Below, one piece after another: positions 21,226 through 38,454 of a DNA stretch of 64,000 bases. Source of the DNA: Geopseudomonas aromaticivorans (lineage in GTDB: Bacteria; Pseudomonadota; Gammaproteobacteria; Pseudomonadales; Pseudomonadaceae); contig NZ_JAHRGL010000030.1 in NCBI RefSeq assembly GCF_019097855.1, forward strand, positions 124,001 through 188,000, read 5' to 3'. How positions within the stretch are numbered: the stretch's first letter is position 1; each line of letters begins with the position of its first letter. Under the pieces are notes generated by a model that saw nothing but the letters and a program-made list of their open reading frames with translations, ran no database searches and was not told the DNA's origin. The translations under genes were made by a program, and so were the position numbers.

Positions 21226-23652
21226 TCAGAACAGGTCGATGGGGACAGCGGCGGGTTCGCTGCCGAAGTTGTCCTGGAAGCTGCTGCTGGCTTCACTGGC
21301 CGGCTGTGGCGGGGCGTCCTTGTTAAACAGCTCGAAGAAGGCTCCGCTGCTGCCGGCGGTCGCCGCCTGGCCGGTGAGCGGATCGACGCGCAGGCGCAAC
21401 AGGCCTTCCGGCTCGGGTGGCAGGTGTGCCGGCTTGTCCTTGAGGGCCACCCCCATGTAGCGGATCCAGATCGGCAGGGCGACGGTGCCGCCGTATTCGT
21501 TGTGGCCGAGCGATTGCGGCTGGTCGAAGCCGACCCAGGCGGTGGTGACGAAGTCACCGTTGTAGCCGGCGAACCAGGAGTCCTTCTGTTCGTTGGTGGT
21601 GCCCGTCTTGCCGGCCAAGTCGCTGCGCTGGAGGCTCAGGGCGCGCCGGCCGGTGCCGCGCTTGATCACGTCCTGCAGCATGCTGGTCATGATGTAGGCG
21701 GTGCGCGGGTCGAGGACGCGCTCGGCGGTCGGTGGCGTTTCGGCGGGCGGGGTGCCCTCGGGGATGGCGCTCGTCACGGCGACCGGCATGCTCGCTTGCG
21801 CCGTGTCAGCGCTAGTCGGGTGGTCAGGGATGCGCGGCGGGTTGGCGCGGAACAGTGGCTCGCCATCGCGGTTGTCGATTTGCGTGATCAGGTAGGGCTG
21901 GACGTGATAGCCGCCGTTGGCGAAGACCGCATAGCCAGTAGTGACTTCCAGCGGGGTGAGGTTGGCGGTGCCGAGCGCCAGCGAGAAGTTGCGTGGCAGC
22001 TCCTCGCGCGGCAGGCCGAAGCGCTTGCTGTAGTCGAGGGCGTATTCGATGCCGATCTCCTGCAGCAGGCGGATCGATACCAGGTTGCGCGACTTGTACA
22101 GTGCTTCGCGCATGCGGATCGGGCCGAGGAAGGTGTTGTTGTCGTTCTTCGGACGCCAGACTTCGCCGGTGTAGGGGTCGACGAACTCGATGGGCGCGTC
22201 GTTGATCAGGCTGGCGGCGGTGAAGCCCTTGTCCAGCGCGGCGCTGTAGACGAAGGGCTTAAAGCTGGAGCCGGGCTGGCGCTTGGCCTGGGTGGCGCGA
22301 TTGTAGTTGCTCTGCTCGAAGGAGAAGCCGCCGGTCAGGGCGCGGATCGCGCCGTCGGCCGGGTCCAACGAGACTAGAGCGCCTTGCGCCTGCGGCAGTT
22401 GGACGAAGCGCAGGCTGCCGTCCTCCTGGCGCAGCACGCGGATCAGGTCGCCCTTCTGCACCACCTCGGCCGGCTTGCCGGGCTGGCGGCCGAGGCTATT
22501 GCTGTTGATGTGGGGGCGTGCCCACTTCATGCTCTGCCAGGCGATCGGCTGTTCGCTGCCGTCGCGAGTCAGCACCTGGATGCCGTCATTGCCGATGCTC
22601 GTGACGATGGCGGGCTCGAGTCCGCCCAGCGTGCGCTGCTCGGCCAGTTTGGCCAGCCAGCCGGCCGGGTCGAGTGTGGGGAAGCGCGCCTCGGGGCCAC
22701 GATAGCCGTGGCGCTGGTCATAGTTGAGTAGGCCTTCGCGCAGGGCCTGGTTGGCTTCTGTCTGCAGGTCGCTGCGTACCGTGGTGTGCACGCGGTAACC
22801 TTCGGTATAGGCGTCGCCTCCGAAGCGGCCGACGATTTCGGCGCGCGCCATTTCCGCCACATAGGGCGCTTCCAGCTCCGGCGGTCTGACGGCTTGCTGG
22901 TGTGCTTCGACGGTCTCGGCCAGCGCGGTCTGGTAGCGCTGCTGGTCGATCTTGCCCAGCTCGTACATGCGCGCGAGGATCCAGTCGCGGCGGATCTTGG
23001 CGCGCTCCGGGTTGGCTACCGGGTTGTAGCGCGAGGGGGCTTTGGGCAGGCCGGCGATCATCGCCAGCTGGGCCAGTGACAGTTCGCGGATCGGCTTGCC
23101 GTAGTAGACCTGGGCCGCCGCCTCGATGCCGTAGGCGCGGTTGCCGAGGTAGATCTTGTTGACGTAGAGCTCGAGGATGTCGTTCTTGCCGAGCGCCCGC
23201 TCGATCTGCAGGGCGAGCAGGATCTCGTTGATCTTGCGGGCAAAGCTGCGCTCGTTGGAGAGGAAGAAGTTCTTCGCCACCTGCATGGTGATGGTGCTGC
23301 CGCCGGTCTGGATCTGCCCGCTCTTCAATAATTGCGCGGCGGCCCGCATCAGGCTTTTGACGTCGACGCCATAATGATTCGCGAAATTGTCGTCCTCCGC
23401 GGCCAACAGGGCGTTGATGAAGTCCGGAGGGATGTCGGCGAATTGGATGGGGCTGCGGCGCATTTCGCCGAACTCGGCGATCAGCTTGTCGTCGGCGCTG
23501 TAGATGCGCAGCGGGACCTGCATGCGCACGTTGCGCAGGGTTTCCACCGACGGCAGGCCGGGGCTGAGGTAGAGAAAGGCGCCACTGAGTCCGAGCATCA
23601 CTGCGCTGATCAGGGCGATACAGGTCCACGACAGAAGCTTCAACAGACGCAT
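21226..23652 (-). CDS. mrcA: Penicillin-binding protein 1A
   Basis: An 808-residue bifunctional class A PBP (ponA in pseudomonads). After a short cytosolic tail comes a membrane anchor (about 9-30). The glycosyltransferase domain follows with EDDNFANHYGVD and GGSTITMQVAKNF. An OB-like insert precedes the transpeptidase with its catalytic SxxK in PGSSFKPF, SxN as SRN in YKSRNLVS, and KTGTT. The start at 23652 (MRLLKLLSW) gives the usual N-terminus; the frame continues 20 codons further without support. It is divergent from pilM, the arrangement I remember from P. aeruginosa and relatives. Confidence 0.96.
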   Translation of the reverse strand: MRLLKLLSWTCIALISAVMLGLSGAFLYLSPGLPSVETLRNVRMQVPLRIYSADDKLIAEFGEMRRSPIQFADIPPDFINALLAAEDDNFANHYGVDVKSLMRAAAQLLKSGQIQTGGSTITMQVAKNFFLSNERSFARKINEILLALQIERALGKNDILELYVNKIYLGNRAYGIEAAAQVYYGKPIRELSLAQLAMIAGLPKAPSRYNPVANPERAKIRRDWILARMYELGKIDQQRYQTALAETVEAHQQAVRPPELEAPYVAEMARAEIVGRFGGDAYTEGYRVHTTVRSDLQTEANQALREGLLNYDQRHGYRGPEARFPTLDPAGWLAKLAEQRTLGGLEPAIVTSIGNDGIQVLTRDGSEQPIAWQSMKWARPHINSNSLGRQPGKPAEVVQKGDLIRVLRQEDGSLRFVQLPQAQGALVSLDPADGAIRALTGGFSFEQSNYNRATQAKRQPGSSFKPFVYSAALDKGFTAASLINDAPIEFVDPYTGEVWRPKNDNNTFLGPIRMREALYKSRNLVSIRLLQEIGIEYALDYSKRFGLPREELPRNFSLALGTANLTPLEVTTGYAVFANGGYHVQPYLITQIDNRDGEPLFRANPPRIPDHPTSADTAQASMPVAVTSAIPEGTPPAETPPTAERVLDPRTAYIMTSMLQDVIKRGTGRRALSLQRSDLAGKTGTTNEQKDSWFAGYNGDFVTTAWVGFDQPQSLGHNEYGGTVALPIWIRYMGVALKDKPAHLPPEPEGLLRLRVDPLTGQAATAGSSGAFFELFNKDAPPQPASEASSSFQDNFGSEPAAVPIDLF

Positions 23653-24900
<1,248 letters not shown>

Positions 24901-24901
<1 letters not shown>

Positions 24902-25524
24902 TGGCCAGAATCAACCTTCTTCCCTGGCGCGAGCAGCGCCGCGAGGAGCGCAAGCAGCGTTTCCTGGTGGCGCTGGGGGCGGTGCTGGTCGGCGCCGCCG
25001 CCTTGGTGTTCGCCGGTGACCAGTATCTGAATGGTGCAATCGAGCAGCAGAACGCTCGCAATGATTATGTACGCAAGGAAATCGCTGCGCTGGATGCACG
25101 AATCAAGGAGATCAGCGAGCTGAAGAAGCGCCGCGAAGAGCTCCTCGCACGGATGAAGATCATCCAGGATCTGCAGGGCAACCGTCCCGTCTCCGCGCGG
25201 GTGTTCGACCAATTGGTGCGTACCCTGCCGGATGGCGTGCATTTCACCGCGCTGAAGATGACCGGAAAGAACATCGCGATCCAGGGCGCGGCGGAGTCGA
25301 ACAACCGGGTGTCGGCGCTGATGCGCAACCTCGATGCCTCGGACTGGCTGGCGGCGCCCAACCTGACCGAGGTCAAGGCGGTGACGGCCGGTACCGTGGA
25401 TCAGGCCAACGTATTCCAGCTGACCGTCCAGCAAACCCGGCCGGATGAGGAGGCTGCTGCGCAAGCGAGCGCAAGCTTGGCCGCAGGAAAAGCCCAACAA
25501 GCCAACAAAGGAGCCACGAAATGA
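24901..25524 (+). CDS. pilN: Type IV pilus assembly protein PilN
   Basis: A 207-residue bitopic inner membrane protein. The cytosolic N-terminus starts ARINLLPWREQRREERK, the conserved INLLPWR motif that docks in PilM. One membrane helix spans about 21-40, followed by a periplasmic coiled coil (about 45-85) and a small ferredoxin-like domain. It heterodimerises with PilO. The C-terminal 20 residues are Ala/Gln/Lys-rich. TGATG overlap with pilM and ATGA overlap with pilO show a tightly coupled operon. Confidence 0.96.
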
Positions 25525-26144
25525 GTCTGGCTCAGTCCCTGGAAAGCCTGCGCAAGGTCAATCTCAGCGAGCTTGACGCCAACAACCTCGGTTCCTGGCC
25601 GGGCCCGGTGAAGGTGATCGCCGGGGCCTTGCTGCTGATCGGCGTGTTGGCGCTGGGCTACAACTTCCACCTCAAGGATCTGCAGGCAGACCTGGAGCGG
25701 CGGAGCGCCGAAGAGGTCACCCTCAAGCAGCAGTTCGAGACCAAGGCCTTCCAGGCCGCCAATCTGGAGGCCTACCGGCAGCAGATGGTGGAGATGGAGC
25801 AGTCCTTCGGGGCACTGCTGCGTCAGTTGCCGGGCGATACCGAGGTGCCCGGTCTGCTCGAGGACATCACCCGTACCGGTCTGGGTAGCGGTCTGGAATT
25901 CGAGGAGATCAAGCTGCTGCCGGAAGTGACCCAGCAGTTCTACATCGAACTGCCGATCCAGATCCGCGTGGTCGGTGCCTATCACGACCTGGCGACCTTC
26001 GTCAGCGGCGCTGCCAGCCTGCCGCGGATCGTCACCCTGCATGATTTCGAGATCAAGCCGGTGGCCAAGGACGGCGAGACCAAGCTGAGCATGAGCATCC
26101 TGGCCAAGACCTATCGCTACAACGACAAGGGGCTGCAGAAATGA
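25521..26144 (+). CDS. pilO: Type IV pilus assembly protein PilO
   Basis: A 207-residue partner of PilN with the same layout: a short cytosolic segment, one membrane helix (about 31-49, VKVIAGALLLIGVLALGYN), a coiled coil (about 50-95) and a periplasmic ferredoxin-like fold containing FYIELPIQIRVVGAYHDLATFVSG. The PilNO dimer binds lipoprotein PilP and helps align the inner and outer parts of the pilus machine. It overlaps both pilN and pilP by four bases. Confidence 0.96.
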   Translation: MSLAQSLESLRKVNLSELDANNLGSWPGPVKVIAGALLLIGVLALGYNFHLKDLQADLERRSAEEVTLKQQFETKAFQAANLEAYRQQMVEMEQSFGALLRQLPGDTEVPGLLEDITRTGLGSGLEFEEIKLLPEVTQQFYIELPIQIRVVGAYHDLATFVSGAASLPRIVTLHDFEIKPVAKDGETKLSMSILAKTYRYNDKGLQK

Positions 26145-26668
26145 AGGGAGCCCGTCTGATTATCGGCAGCATGCTGCTGCTCGGCCTGACCGCCTGCGGC
26201 GGCAGCGGTGATTTCAGTGATCTGCAGGCCTACATGAACGAGGTGCGCGCCAAGCCCAAGGGGGTTATCGAGCCGCTGCCGCAGTTCCAGCCCTACGAGG
26301 CCTTTACCTACAGCGCCGCGGCCATGCGCCACCCTTTCCAGCCGCCGGTGCGGATCGATCTGCAGAAGCGGCAGAAAGGCTCGGCGGAGATCAAGCCGGA
26401 CGAGTCGCGTCCCAAGCAGTTCCTTGAAGGTTTCAATATCGAGATGTTCCAGATGGTCGGCCTGCTGGCCAACGATGGCGGTCGCTTCGCCCTGGTCAGT
26501 GGTGTTGGCGGGGTGCATCGTGTCAAGGTCGGCGACTACATCGGGCGCAACTACGGGCGCATCGTGGCGATCAATGATGACCGCATCGAGGTCGTCGAAA
26601 TTGTTACTGACGGCGAGGGGGGCTGGCTCGAGCGGCCGCGCACTCTGACCCTCAAAGAACGTTCCTGA
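26141..26668 (+). CDS. pilP: Type IV pilus lipoprotein PilP
   Basis: A 175-residue inner membrane lipoprotein. The signal peptide ends in the lipobox LTAC with lipidated Cys19. An extended N-terminal segment (with FSDLQAYMNEVRAKPKG) contacts PilNO, and the C-terminal HR-type beta domain (from about 85, EMFQMVGLLANDGGRFALVS...GDYIGRNYGRIVAI) touches the N0 domain of the PilQ secretin. It is followed by pilQ after 16 bases. Confidence 0.96.
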   Translation: MKGARLIIGSMLLLGLTACGGSGDFSDLQAYMNEVRAKPKGVIEPLPQFQPYEAFTYSAAAMRHPFQPPVRIDLQKRQKGSAEIKPDESRPKQFLEGFNIEMFQMVGLLANDGGRFALVSGVGGVHRVKVGDYIGRNYGRIVAINDDRIEVVEIVTDGEGGWLERPRTLTLKERS

Positions 26669-26684
26669 GGGCGGGGGTCCACGC

Positions 26685-28796
26685 ATGAACAATCCAACTC
26701 GGTCTGCACAACGGATTCAGACAATGAACAGTTCCATTTCGCGCTTCAGCCTGACCTTGCTGGCTGCAATGCTTTCGCCGGCAGTCCTGGCTGCCAATCT
26801 GCAGAACCTGGATGTGGCGGCCCTGCCGGGGGATCGGGTCGAGTTGAAGCTGGCCTTCGACGAACCGGTGGTCGCTCCGCGCGGTTATACCATCGAGCAG
26901 CCGGCGCGCATTGCCCTGGACCTGCCGGGGGTCACCAGCAAGCTGGGCAGCCGCAATCGCGAGCTGGGCGTCGGCAACGCCCGCAGCGTGACCGTGGTCG
27001 AAGCCAAGGACCGTACCCGCTTGATCATCAACCTCAACAGCCTGGCCCCTTACACGACCCGCGCCGAGGGCAACAACCTGTTCGTTGTGGTCGGCGGTAC
27101 CGCCGCCTCTGGCGCCAGTAGCGCAGCGGCGCCCGTTGCGCCGCTGGCCAAGCCGGTTGCCCAGGCAGCGAAACCCTTCGTTCCCGCCGGCAAGGCCATT
27201 CGCAACATCGACTTCCAGCGCGGTGCGCAGGGCGAAGGCAATGTGGTCATCGACCTGTCCGAAGCGGGGCTGAGCCCGGACATCCAGGAAAGCGGCGGCA
27301 AGATCCGCCTGGACTTTCCCCGCACCCAGCTGCCTGAACAGCTGCGCGCGCGTCTGGACGTGAAGGATTTCGCCACACCGGTGCAGTTCGTCAACGCGTC
27401 GGTGAGCGGCGACAAGACCAGCATCATCATCGAGCCGAGCGGCAATTACGACTATCTCGCCTACCAGACCGACAACCGTCTGACTGTCAGCGTCAAGCCG
27501 CTGACCCAGGAAGATGTCGAGAAGCGCAAGACCGAACGATTCGCCTACACCGGCGAAAAGCTGTCGCTGAATTTCCAGGATATCGACGTGCGCTCGGTGC
27601 TGCAGCTGATCGCCGACTTCACCGACCTCAACCTGGTGGCCAGTGACACGGTGCAGGGCAACATCACCCTGCGCCTGCAGAACGTACCGTGGGACCAGGC
27701 GCTGGACCTGGTGCTGAAGACCAAGGGGCTGGACAAGCGCAAGATCGGCAACGTGTTGCTGGTGGCGCCGGCCGACGAGATCGCCGCGCGTGAACGCCAG
27801 GAACTGGAGGCGCAGAAGCAGATCGCCGAGTTGGCGCCGTTGCGCCGCGAAGTGCTGCAGCTGAACTATGCCAAGGCTTCGGACGTCGCCGGCCTGTTCA
27901 AGGAGTTTTCCGAGGGTGCCGAGCAGAAGGACATGCGCGGTTCGATCATCTTTGACGACCGCACCAACAGCCTGATCGCCTACCTGACCGAGGATCGTCT
28001 GGACGAGTTGCGACGCATCGTAACCCAGCTGGACATTCCGGTGCGCCAGGTGATGATCGAGGCGCGCATCGTCGAGGCCAATGTCGGCTACAACAAGAGC
28101 CTGGGTGTGCGCTGGGGTGGGCAACAGACCTTCGCCAATGACCGTGGCCTGATTTACGGCAACGATGATCAGGGGGATGAAGAGGGCAGTGATGGACCTA
28201 ATATGCCGTTCGTCGATCTGGGCGTGGCGGGGCGTACGTCGGGCATTGGTATTGGGTACGTCACTGACAACCTGCTTCTCGATCTGGAACTGACTGCCAT
28301 GGAGTCGAGCGGCAACGGCGAGATCGTTTCGCAGCCCAAGGTGGTCACCTCCGACAAGGAGACCGCCAAGATCCTCAGCGGCACCGAGATCCCTTACCAG
28401 GAGGCCAGCTCTAGCGGTGCGACCAGTACCTCGTTCAAGGAGGCGGCGCTGTCGCTGGAGGTGACTCCGCAGATCACCCCGGACAATCGGGTGGTCATGG
28501 AGGTCAAGGTGACCAAGGATGCGCCGGATTATGGCAACATGAGAAACGGAGTGCCGCCAATCTCCAAGAACGAGGTGAACGCCAAGGTGCTGGCCGCCGA
28601 CGGCGAGACCATCGTGATCGGTGGGGTCTACTCCAACGTCCAGAACAAGAACGTGGAGAAGGTACCGTTCCTTGGCGATCTGCCATTCCTCGGCCGACTG
28701 TTCCGTCGCGATACCGTCAGCGACAGCAAATCCGAGCTGCTGATCTTCCTCACCCCGCGTATCATGGACTCTCAGGCAATTTCCGTGAGTCGTTGA
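26685..28796 (+). CDS. pilQ: Type IV pilus secretin PilQ
   Basis: A 703-residue outer membrane secretin through which the pilus exits. From the N-terminus there is a signal peptide, two AMIN peptidoglycan-binding domains (starting at LQNLDVAALPGD and IRNIDFQRG), an N0/STN domain (LSLNFQDIDVRSVLQLIADF), an N1 domain and the secretin core with EIVSQPKVVTSDKETAKIL and FLTPRIM. A second Met at 26724 (MNSSISRFSLTLL) would give a more conventional 23-residue signal peptide; I cannot decide between the two starts. The segment at about 480-510 (an acidic stretch with DDQGDEEGSDG) is shorter than the matching P. aeruginosa loop. Confidence 0.96.
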   Translation: MNNPTRSAQRIQTMNSSISRFSLTLLAAMLSPAVLAANLQNLDVAALPGDRVELKLAFDEPVVAPRGYTIEQPARIALDLPGVTSKLGSRNRELGVGNARSVTVVEAKDRTRLIINLNSLAPYTTRAEGNNLFVVVGGTAASGASSAAAPVAPLAKPVAQAAKPFVPAGKAIRNIDFQRGAQGEGNVVIDLSEAGLSPDIQESGGKIRLDFPRTQLPEQLRARLDVKDFATPVQFVNASVSGDKTSIIIEPSGNYDYLAYQTDNRLTVSVKPLTQEDVEKRKTERFAYTGEKLSLNFQDIDVRSVLQLIADFTDLNLVASDTVQGNITLRLQNVPWDQALDLVLKTKGLDKRKIGNVLLVAPADEIAARERQELEAQKQIAELAPLRREVLQLNYAKASDVAGLFKEFSEGAEQKDMRGSIIFDDRTNSLIAYLTEDRLDELRRIVTQLDIPVRQVMIEARIVEANVGYNKSLGVRWGGQQTFANDRGLIYGNDDQGDEEGSDGPNMPFVDLGVAGRTSGIGIGYVTDNLLLDLELTAMESSGNGEIVSQPKVVTSDKETAKILSGTEIPYQEASSSGATSTSFKEAALSLEVTPQITPDNRVVMEVKVTKDAPDYGNMRNGVPPISKNEVNAKVLAADGETIVIGGVYSNVQNKNVEKVPFLGDLPFLGRLFRRDTVSDSKSELLIFLTPRIMDSQAISVSR

Positions 28797-28799
28797 TAA

Positions 28800-29318
28800 G
28801 TGCGCAATCTGATTCTCGTGGGCCCGATGGGTGCTGGCAAGAGCACCATTGGGCGTCTTCTGGCCAAGGAGCTGCATCTGCCCTTCAAGGATTCCGACAA
28901 GGAAATCGAAGTGCGTACCGGTGCCGACATCCCGTGGATCTTCGATGTCGAGGGCGAGCAGGGTTTCCGCGAGCGGGAGCAGGCGGTGATTGTCGATCTT
29001 TGCCAGGAAGACGGTCTGGTGCTGGCCACCGGCGGCGGTGCCGTCTTGCGCCAGGCCAACCGCGAGGCGCTGCGCGCCGGGGGGCGGGTAGTCTACTTGC
29101 ATACCTCGGTGGAGCAGCAACTGGAGCGTACCGCTCGGGATCGCAATCGGCCGCTGCTGCGCGCGGCCAATCCCGAGCAGGTGCTGCGCGACCTGATGGC
29201 AACTCGTGATCCGCTGTATCGCGAAATTGCCGATGTAATCATCGAAACCGACCAGCGTCCACCGCGCATGGTGGTGCAGGAAGTGCTGAGCCGCCTGGAA
29301 CAGTTGTCGCCCCGTTAA
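28800..29318 (+). CDS. aroK: Shikimate kinase
   Basis: A 172-residue P-loop kinase that phosphorylates shikimate in the fifth step of chorismate synthesis. Walker A is GPMGAGKST (8-16), the substrate-binding DSDKEIE follows at about 32, and ATGGGAVLR and the lid segment RDRNRPLL complete the family pattern. The start is GTG at 28800, three bases after the pilQ TGA, which makes aroK the next gene of the pil transcript. The same pilMNOPQ-aroK-aroB order is standard in pseudomonads. Confidence 0.95.
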   Translation: MRNLILVGPMGAGKSTIGRLLAKELHLPFKDSDKEIEVRTGADIPWIFDVEGEQGFREREQAVIVDLCQEDGLVLATGGGAVLRQANREALRAGGRVVYLHTSVEQQLERTARDRNRPLLRAANPEQVLRDLMATRDPLYREIADVIIETDQRPPRMVVQEVLSRLEQLSPR

Positions 29319-29371
29319 AAGGGTCGCGAACTGCGCTATCCTAACGCCCTTTTCCATCAGCGGGGGGCCTT

Positions 29372-30478
29372 ATGCGGACACTTCACGTCGATCTCGGCGA
29401 GCGCAGCTATCCCATCTTCATCGGTGCCGGCCTGCTCGGTCGGCGCGACTGTTTCTCTCCCTACATTGCCGGCCGCCAGATCGCAGTCGTCACCAACCAC
29501 ACGGTGGCGCCGCTGTACCTGCAGCGCCTGCTCGACACCCTGGCAGGCTATGCGGTCACGCCGATCATCCTGCCCGATGGTGAAGCTTTCAAGAATTGGG
29601 AGACTCTGCAGCTGATCTTCGACGGTCTGCTTGAGGCCCGCCACGACCGCCGCACCACCCTGATCGCCCTCGGCGGCGGGGTGATCGGCGACATGGCAGG
29701 CTTTGCCGCCGCCTGCTACCAGCGTGGCGTGGACTTTATCCAGGTGCCGACCACCCTGCTGTCGCAGGTGGACTCCTCGGTGGGTGGCAAGACCGGGATC
29801 AACCATCCGCTGGGTAAGAACATGATCGGCGCCTTCTACCAGCCGCAGGCCGTGGTGATCGATACCGCGACCCTCGCCACCCTGCCGGCGCGCGAGCTGT
29901 CGGCCGGGCTGGCCGAGGTGATCAAGTACGGCCTGATCTGTGACGAGCCGTTCCTCAGCTGGCTGGAGGCGCATATCGATGCGTTGCGGGCCCTCGATGG
30001 CGAGGCGATCAGTGAGGCGGTGGAGCGCTCCTGCGCCGCCAAGGCGCGGGTGGTAAATGCCGACGAGCGCGAGTCGGGGGTGCGGGCCACCCTCAATCTT
30101 GGGCATACCTTCGGCCACGCCATCGAGACCGAGATGGGCTACGGCGTCTGGTTGCACGGCGAGGCGGTGGCTGCCGGCACCGTGATGGCGCTGGAAATGT
30201 CGCACCGTCTCGGCTGGATCGATCAGGCTGCGCGTGACCGCGCTATCCGCCTGCTGCTGCGCGCCGGCCTGCCGGTGGTGCCGCCGCAGAAGATGGGCGT
30301 CGAGGAATTTCTCCGCCATATGGCGGTCGACAAAAAGGTGCTGGATGGCCGTCTGCGCCTGGTGCTGCTGCATCCGCTGGGTGAGGCCGTGGTGACCGCG
30401 GACTATCCCCGCGAAGTTCTTGAAGCAACGCTGCGTACGGACTACGCAGCGCTGGTCCGTCAATTGGGAAGTGAATGA
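29372..30478 (+). CDS. aroB: 3-dehydroquinate synthase
   Basis: A 368-residue NAD- and metal-dependent enzyme that cyclises DAHP to 3-dehydroquinate. Diagnostic blocks are [12 protein letters not shown], the nucleotide loop [36 protein letters not shown] and the metal ligands in [11 protein letters not shown] with a later HGEAV. A 53-base gap after aroK holds no obvious promoter. It ends eight bases before the DamX-like gene, as in the aroKB-damX order of enterobacteria. Confidence 0.97.
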   Translation: MRTLHVDLGERSYPIFIGAGLLGRRDCFSPYIAGRQIAVVTNHTVAPLYLQRLLDTLAGYAVTPIILPDGEAFKNWETLQLIFDGLLEARHDRRTTLIALGGGVIGDMAGFAAACYQRGVDFIQVPTTLLSQVDSSVGGKTGINHPLGKNMIGAFYQPQAVVIDTATLATLPARELSAGLAEVIKYGLICDEPFLSWLEAHIDALRALDGEAISEAVERSCAAKARVVNADERESGVRATLNLGHTFGHAIETEMGYGVWLHGEAVAAGTVMALEMSHRLGWIDQAARDRAIRLLLRAGLPVVPPQKMGVEEFLRHMAVDKKVLDGRLRLVLLHPLGEAVVTADYPREVLEATLRTDYAALVRQLGSE

Positions 30479-30485
30479 GGGATTC

Positions 30486-32144
30486 ATGACCAGCCTGCAA
30501 GCCGATGAGGCATTTGTTGAGCATTACCAGTTCAGCCACGACCCGTTCACGCCGCGGGTGCCGGGCTTCAAGTTTTTCCCTGCGCAGCGCAAGCCGGTGC
30601 TGGCGCAGCTGCATCAGCTAGCGCGCTACAGCGCCCTGATGCTGGTGGTGACCGGGCCGCTGGGCAGTGGCAAGACCCTGCTGCGTCAGGCGCTGGTTGC
30701 CAGCAGCAACAAGCAGAGTGTGGTCAGCGTGGTGGTGTCGGGGCGTCAGGCCGGCAGTAGCGCTGCGCTGCTGCGGCATTTCAGCCAGGGGCTGGGTGGC
30801 AGCAGTCAGGATGTGGATGGGCTGCTCGGGCAGGTCGCCCGCCTGAACCAGGTCGGCCAGGAGGTCTATCTGCTGGTCGATGACGCCGAGCGGCTGCAGG
30901 ACGAGGCGCTGGCCACCCTGCGCGCGCTGGCCACCGGCGACAGCGATGGGCGTGCTCATGTCTTCCTGTTTGCCGAAACCGAGCTGCTGGCTCGTCTGGA
31001 GGCGGCCGGCCTGGCGGACAGCTGCCAGGTGCAGGAGCTGCAGCCTTACGGCCTGGAAGAGACGCGTGCCTACCTGGCACAGCGCCTGGAAGGCGCCGGC
31101 CAGGGCGTGGAGCTGCTGGACGATGCCCAGCTGGAAGAGATCCATGTCGAGTCGGGCGGCTGGCCCGGGGCGATCAATCGGGTGGCGCGCGATGCGCTGA
31201 TCGAGGCGATGCTCGCCGAGCGGCAGCCGGAAGCCTTGGGCGGTCGCGGCATGAGCCTGCCGAAGAAGCATCTGTTGGCGCTGGGCGTGGTCGCCGCCGG
31301 CGTGGCGCTGGCGCTGGTGATGAAGGGCCAGGATCCCGAGGGGACTCCAGTGGCTGCCGACAGTCCGGCGCCGAGCGGGCAGGTGGCGACTGCGCCTGGC
31401 GGAACGGCATCGGCCAATGCGGGTGGCCCCTCGATCCAGTTTGCCGGCGACAGCAAGCCGCTGCCGCTGCCGCTGGCCGGCCAGGGGCAGCCGGTGCCGC
31501 GTGAACCGCTGGCGCGCGCTGCCGGCCAGGCCGGGGTCGAGGAGCTGGATGCCTCCAATGCCGCCATGCCGGCTTCTGTGCCGCCGGTGACGGCCACTAC
31601 CACCGCGCCGTCGGTGGCTGTTGCCGAGTCATCGGCGGCCTCCACGGCGCAGGTCGCGCCGGCGGCGGCGCCGCTGGCTGTTGTGCAGCCGGCCCAGGCA
31701 GCGGTGTCCGCGGCGACTCCGCCCAAGCCGGTATTGGCGGCTGCGCCGGTTGTCGAGGCGGCGCGCAAGCCGGCCGCGGTGGCGGTGAAGCCGGCTGTGC
31801 CCGAGGTCAGGCCGGCGGCGCCAGTGGCCAGCGCTCCGGCGCCTGCCGCCGGCAGCAGCGGCTGGTATCTGTCGCAGCCCGTCGGCCAGTACACCCTGCA
31901 GTTGCTCGGTACGGCGTCGGAAGGCGCAGCGCAGGCCATGGTGCGCGATGGCGGTGGCGAGTACCGCTACTTCCGCAAGCTGCACCAGGGCAAGCCGCTG
32001 TACGTGGTCACCTATGGCCGCTTCTCCAGCCCGGAGGCGGCCAAGTCGGCGCTGGGCGGCCTGCCGAGCCGTTTGCAGGCCGGCAAGCCGTGGCCGCGGA
32101 CCTTCGCCAGCATCCAGCAGGAAATCCGCCAGGCCGGCCGCTAG
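30486..32144 (+). CDS. DamX-like AAA ATPase with C-terminal SPOR domain
   Basis: A 552-residue protein with an N-terminal AAA ATPase module (Walker A GPLGSGKT at 57-64, Walker B near YLLVDDAERL), a membrane helix at about 260-280 (HLLALGVVAAGVALALVM), a Pro/Ala/Val-rich periplasmic linker of some 180 residues and a SPOR domain at the end (GWYLSQPVGQYTLQLLG to YVVTYGRFSSPEAAKSAL). In enterobacteria DamX binds the septum and influences division. The N-terminal ATPase is of the ExeA/GspA-like kind. The start at 30486 (MTSLQADEAF) follows an AGGGATTC site. A strong terminator ends the pil-aro transcript. Confidence 0.9.
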   Translation: MTSLQADEAFVEHYQFSHDPFTPRVPGFKFFPAQRKPVLAQLHQLARYSALMLVVTGPLGSGKTLLRQALVASSNKQSVVSVVVSGRQAGSSAALLRHFSQGLGGSSQDVDGLLGQVARLNQVGQEVYLLVDDAERLQDEALATLRALATGDSDGRAHVFLFAETELLARLEAAGLADSCQVQELQPYGLEETRAYLAQRLEGAGQGVELLDDAQLEEIHVESGGWPGAINRVARDALIEAMLAERQPEALGGRGMSLPKKHLLALGVVAAGVALALVMKGQDPEGTPVAADSPAPSGQVATAPGGTASANAGGPSIQFAGDSKPLPLPLAGQGQPVPREPLARAAGQAGVEELDASNAAMPASVPPVTATTTAPSVAVAESSAASTAQVAPAAAPLAVVQPAQAAVSAATPPKPVLAAAPVVEAARKPAAVAVKPAVPEVRPAAPVASAPAPAAGSSGWYLSQPVGQYTLQLLGTASEGAAQAMVRDGGGEYRYFRKLHQGKPLYVVTYGRFSSPEAAKSALGGLPSRLQAGKPWPRTFASIQQEIRQAGR

Positions 32145-32162
32145 TCTCGGCGCAGGGGCGAC

Positions 32163-32206
32163 AAAAAAAACCGGTGACATGCCTAGGCGTGTCACCGGTT
32201 TTTCTT
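32163..32206 (+). terminator. Intrinsic terminator after the DamX-like gene
   Basis: A-run plus ACCGGTGACA pairs with TGTCACCGGT followed by TTTTTCTTTT, with a loop of about ten bases. It closes the pilM to damX transcription unit. Confidence 0.92.
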
Positions 32207-32248
32207 TTATAAATGCGACATTGAATTTCGCTTTTACGTCACTTTTTC

Positions 32249-32277
32249 TTTCTGCGATGTCGCCGTCGCGGTACAAT
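32249..32277 (+). promoter_or_regulatory. Candidate promoter of gltBD
   Basis: TACAAT (32272-32277) is a good minus-10; TTTCTG (32249-32254), 17 bases upstream, is a weak minus-35. The leader to gltB is about 90 bases and AT-rich for this genome. No clear NtrC or Lrp site was recognised. Confidence 0.4.
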
Positions 32278-32370
32278 CAATCATCCATGAGCGGCCGAAA
32301 ATGACGCAAAAACGTCAAGAATGCGGCCAAGAGCCCGAATAGAATTCAAGTTTAGCCGGTGAGAGCGCCT

Positions 32371-36816
<4,446 letters not shown>

Positions 36817-36872
36817 GGCCGTGTCGAACCGCAGGTCGTGTCCCGCGACCGGCCTGTCGGTTCCCCAGATGA

Positions 36873-38342
<1,470 letters not shown>

Positions 38343-38378
38343 GCCCTGCCGGGGCTGACCCCGGTCAAGCGCGACACG

Positions 38379-38405
38379 AAAGGCACGGCACCCGCCGTGC
38401 CTTTT
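38379..38405 (+). terminator. Intrinsic terminator of gltBD
   Basis: AAAGGCACGGC and GCCGTGCCTTTT form an eight-pair GC-rich stem with a four-base loop and a T-run, 37 bases after the gltD stop. Confidence 0.88.
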
Positions 38406-38454
38406 GCGTTGTGCTTTGCGACAATGCCCGCCTGAATTTTCGCCGGAAGCCGTT